From positions 1,547,501 through 1,611,500 of the forward strand of contig NZ_CP021425.1 of NCBI RefSeq assembly GCF_002162375.1: DNA of 64,000 nucleotides, in the 5' to 3' direction. The notes under the pieces were generated by a model. That model saw only the letters and a program-made list of their open reading frames with translations. It made no database searches and was not told where the DNA came from. Source of the stretch: Oleiphilus messinensis (GTDB lineage Bacteria; Pseudomonadota; Gammaproteobacteria; Pseudomonadales; Oleiphilaceae). The translations under genes were made by a program, and so were the position numbers. Shown here one piece after another: positions 61,837 through 64,000 of the stretch (its first letter is position 1; the number at the start of each line of letters is the position of its first letter).

Positions 61837-64000
61837 ATGAACAAAGTCATATTGGAGCTGACGCGAATAGTCCAGGAAGTCGCGTTAGTGGAGTCACCCT
61901 CTGAGCAGGTGCGCCGTATTGTCGACTCGATCAGTCATGTGATTGGTGTCGATGTGTGCAGTTTGTATCGGATGGCAGATGATGGCGATATGATTTTATT
62001 GGCGACCCATGGCCTGGCCTCCTCTCATCCCATTCGTGTGCCCGCGGGTAAAGGTCTGGTCGGACGTGTCGCCACCAGTCGTCACCCGCTGAATGTTGCT
62101 GATGCCGCAGGGCACCCTGACTTCTACTACATAGCAGAGACGCTGGAAGAGCGTTTCAGCAGTTTTTGTGGTGTACCATTGGTTCGTTTTGGCGAAGTAA
62201 TTGGCGTGTTAGTCGTACAGAGCCGCCGACCTGAAAAAATCAATGATGAGAGTGAAGCCTTTCTGGTCACTCTGGCTTCCCAGCTGGCTTTTATTGTTGC
62301 AGATATTTCCCCGTTGATGACACTGATATCCAACGTGAATCAACGTATCGTGGGGGTGAAAGGCTCGCCGGGTATCGGCATTGGCCAGGTTCAACTGTGT
62401 CATCACGGGGGATTGAATGATGTCCCGGATGCAACCTGTGAAGATATTGAAGGCAGCGTGGCACAATGGCACAGCTTGCTGGCCGCCGTAAAGGAAGAGG
62501 TCAAGGAAGAACAGGCTGCTTTGGGGGTGGAGCTTTCTGAAAGTGTTACGGGTATTTTTGAAGCGTACCAAATGCTGCTCGCGGATCAATCATTGACTGA
62601 CAAAGTGGTTATGGAAATCAGGGCGGGGCATTGGTTGCCGGCAGCCCTGCGTATGAGTATCCATTATTTTGCAGAGCTATTCAGAGCGATGGACGATCCC
62701 TACCTGAAAGCACGCCATGAAGATATTCAGCATTTGGGGAACAAGTTGTTTAATGTCTGGCGAGGTGTGAATCCGGTTGAACAAATGGCGTTATCCGATG
62801 AGCACCCGGTGGTGCTGGTCGGACCACAAATCAGTGTTTCGGATATGGCAAGTTTTCCCGCGGGTTCACTGGCTGGAGTTGTGTGTTTTGAAGGGGCCAA
62901 ATTGTCCCATACTGCCGTTCTGGCCAATGCGATGGGTATTCCTGCTGTAATGGGGGTAGGCAGTCTGAAAGGCTTGAAGTCGGGTGAAGAGATTATCGTC
63001 GATGGTAATGAAGGGCAGGTAATTCTGCATCCGAATGACACTGTGCTTCATGAGTTTAATCAACTTGTTACCCAGGCTTTGTCATTTCAGCACAAGCTTG
63101 ATGAATTGCGTAATGTGCCGGCCAAAACTCAAGATGGCATTCAGGTTAGGTTACTGGCGAATACCGGCTTATTGGCAGATATTACCCCTGGCATTCGTAA
63201 CGGCGCTGAAGGCGTGGGTCTGTATCGTACCGAGATACCGTTTATTGTTCGTGATAGTTTCCCGACCGAAGACGAACAAGTGCAGGTCTATGGCAAGGTT
63301 TTTGATGCCTATGAAGGCAAACCGGTTTATGTCCGGGTTCTCGATGTCGGCGGTGACAAGCAGTTGCCCTATTTCCCGATTCATGGTGAAGAAAACCCTG
63401 CCTTGGGATGGCGTGGCATTCGCTTTACGCTGGATAACGTTCAGCTGTTGATGACTCAGGTTCGTGCCATTATTCGTGCGGCCAGAGGGCAGGAGAATTT
63501 GCATATTTTGTTGCCTATGGTGAGTTCGACAGCGGAAGTGGAGACGTTTCGGAGACTATTGGACGATGCATGTGCCGAGTTACAGGAGGAAGGCCTGGAG
63601 CTCATTTACCCCAAACTCGGTGTCATGGTTGAGGTGCCAGCAGCAATCTCCCAGCTTAGATTCTGGCGGGATAAAATTGACTTTGTTTCGGTTGGCTCCA
63701 ATGATTTAAGTCAGTATCTTCTGGCGCTGGATCGTAATAATGCGCGTGTGGCAAATCGATATGATCATGTGCACCCTGCTGTGATCTGCGAGATTGAGCG
63801 TGCAGTGCAATCCGCTCGCGAGGCCGGAATTCCTTTGAGCATTTGTGGTGAGATGGCAGCGGATCCGGTGGCTGTACTCTTGTTACTAGGTATGGGGGTG
63901 CGGTCTTTGAGTATGAGTTCGGCCAAGCTTCCTAAAGTGAAGTGGCTGATTCGCTCTATCTCGTTGCCTGTTGCGGAGCAATTTCTATCCGAGGCGCGAC
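61837..64000 (+). CDS. ptsP: PtsP, phosphoenolpyruvate-protein phosphotransferase EI-Ntr (3' end outside window)
   Basis: The frame is open from ATG 61837 to the window end (721 codons seen). An N-terminal GAF domain (about 17-150, VIGVDVCSLYRM, GLVGRVATSRHPLNVADA) is followed by the EI N-domain (PGIGIGQVQ), the phospho-His domain with His358 in AKLSHTAVLANAMGIPAVMG, and the PEP-binding barrel (GVGLYRTEIPF, VRVLDVGGDK, SVGSNDLSQYLLALDR, SICGEMAAD). It starts the nitrogen phosphotransfer chain to PtsO and PtsN. Only the last few dozen residues should be missing. The preceding gene is not the usual rppH. Confidence 0.95.
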   Translation, partial: MNKVILELTRIVQEVALVESPSEQVRRIVDSISHVIGVDVCSLYRMADDGDMILLATHGLASSHPIRVPAGKGLVGRVATSRHPLNVADAAGHPDFYYIAETLEERFSSFCGVPLVRFGEVIGVLVVQSRRPEKINDESEAFLVTLASQLAFIVADISPLMTLISNVNQRIVGVKGSPGIGIGQVQLCHHGGLNDVPDATCEDIEGSVAQWHSLLAAVKEEVKEEQAALGVELSESVTGIFEAYQMLLADQSLTDKVVMEIRAGHWLPAALRMSIHYFAELFRAMDDPYLKARHEDIQHLGNKLFNVWRGVNPVEQMALSDEHPVVLVGPQISVSDMASFPAGSLAGVVCFEGAKLSHTAVLANAMGIPAVMGVGSLKGLKSGEEIIVDGNEGQVILHPNDTVLHEFNQLVTQALSFQHKLDELRNVPAKTQDGIQVRLLANTGLLADITPGIRNGAEGVGLYRTEIPFIVRDSFPTEDEQVQVYGKVFDAYEGKPVYVRVLDVGGDKQLPYFPIHGEENPALGWRGIRFTLDNVQLLMTQVRAIIRAARGQENLHILLPMVSSTAEVETFRRLLDDACAELQEEGLELIYPKLGVMVEVPAAISQLRFWRDKIDFVSVGSNDLSQYLLALDRNNARVANRYDHVHPAVICEIERAVQSAREAGIPLSICGEMAADPVAVLLLLGMGVRSLSMSSAKLPKVKWLIRSISLPVAEQFLSEAR

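Noticed and set aside
1-64000. tRNA or rRNA genes
   Set aside because: I looked for T-loop and acceptor-like patterns between genes and found none that fold. Isolated GGTTCGA strings fall inside coding regions.

Overview
The window is a chromosomal segment of a free-living, probably aquatic gammaproteobacterium. The evidence is a set of families typical of that group: DUF2489, the RegB/RegA (RoxSR) redox pair, a CysI-type sulfite reductase followed by DUF934, CcoG, PtsP, MltF, PEP-CTERM proteins, MbnP/MbnH and DUF1501/DUF1800. Base composition is close to even by eye. No rRNA, tRNA or CRISPR array was found. I cannot name a genus from this.

Layout. 1-7.3 kb holds signalling and housekeeping genes: DUF2489, a chemotaxis receptor, a DUF938 methyltransferase coupled to an orphan RtcR, and a PstS-like protein divergent from a hybrid histidine kinase. 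7.3-8.6 kb is gene-poor, with a double-hairpin/terminator structure and a 16-codon mini-ORF. 8.6-15.2 kb holds an HNH nuclease, a membrane Ser/Thr kinase, a beta-barrel protein, a thioesterase and a Tat-exported DUF1501 protein. The last is downstream of a 1565-residue DUF1800 protein built from tandem repeats (15.2-19.9 kb). 20-25 kb holds regulators, a sugar mutarotase, a DUF1127 peptide and a hydrolase-OsmC fusion. 25.2-31.4 kb is a cyanate locus (cynA-B-D-S) divergent from a sigma-54 activator of CynF type. 31-39 kb is mixed: UPF0114, an orphan Hcp, Sel1, MltF, a nitroreductase with two regulators, and an MBL hydrolase.

39.2-46.7 kb is the mobile region. An IS607-type element (serine recombinase plus an unusual TnpB) sits between two genes that have both lost their 5' ends. 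A complete IS1380-family element with a perfect 5-bp target duplication splits a small secreted-protein gene that can be rejoined in frame. 46.9-52.3 kb holds a divergent PRPP synthetase, a copper-linked MbnP/MbnH pair with a His-rich outer-membrane protein, and a PEP-CTERM protein. 52.5-59.8 kb holds RegB/RegA, a second PAS-sigma-54 activator, and a CysI-DUF934-CcoG operon. 60-64 kb ends with a metallopeptidase and ptsP, which runs off the window.

The most interesting pattern is regulatory. The cyanate locus and the CysI locus are about 27 kb apart. Each has a homologous PAS-AAA+-Fis sigma-54 activator. Each also has a palindrome with the identical 12-bp core ACGAAATATCGT placed about 80-115 bp upstream of a GG-N10-GC sigma-54 promoter. 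This points to a two-locus regulon, or two cross-talking paralogues, linking cyanate use with sulfite/nitrite reduction.
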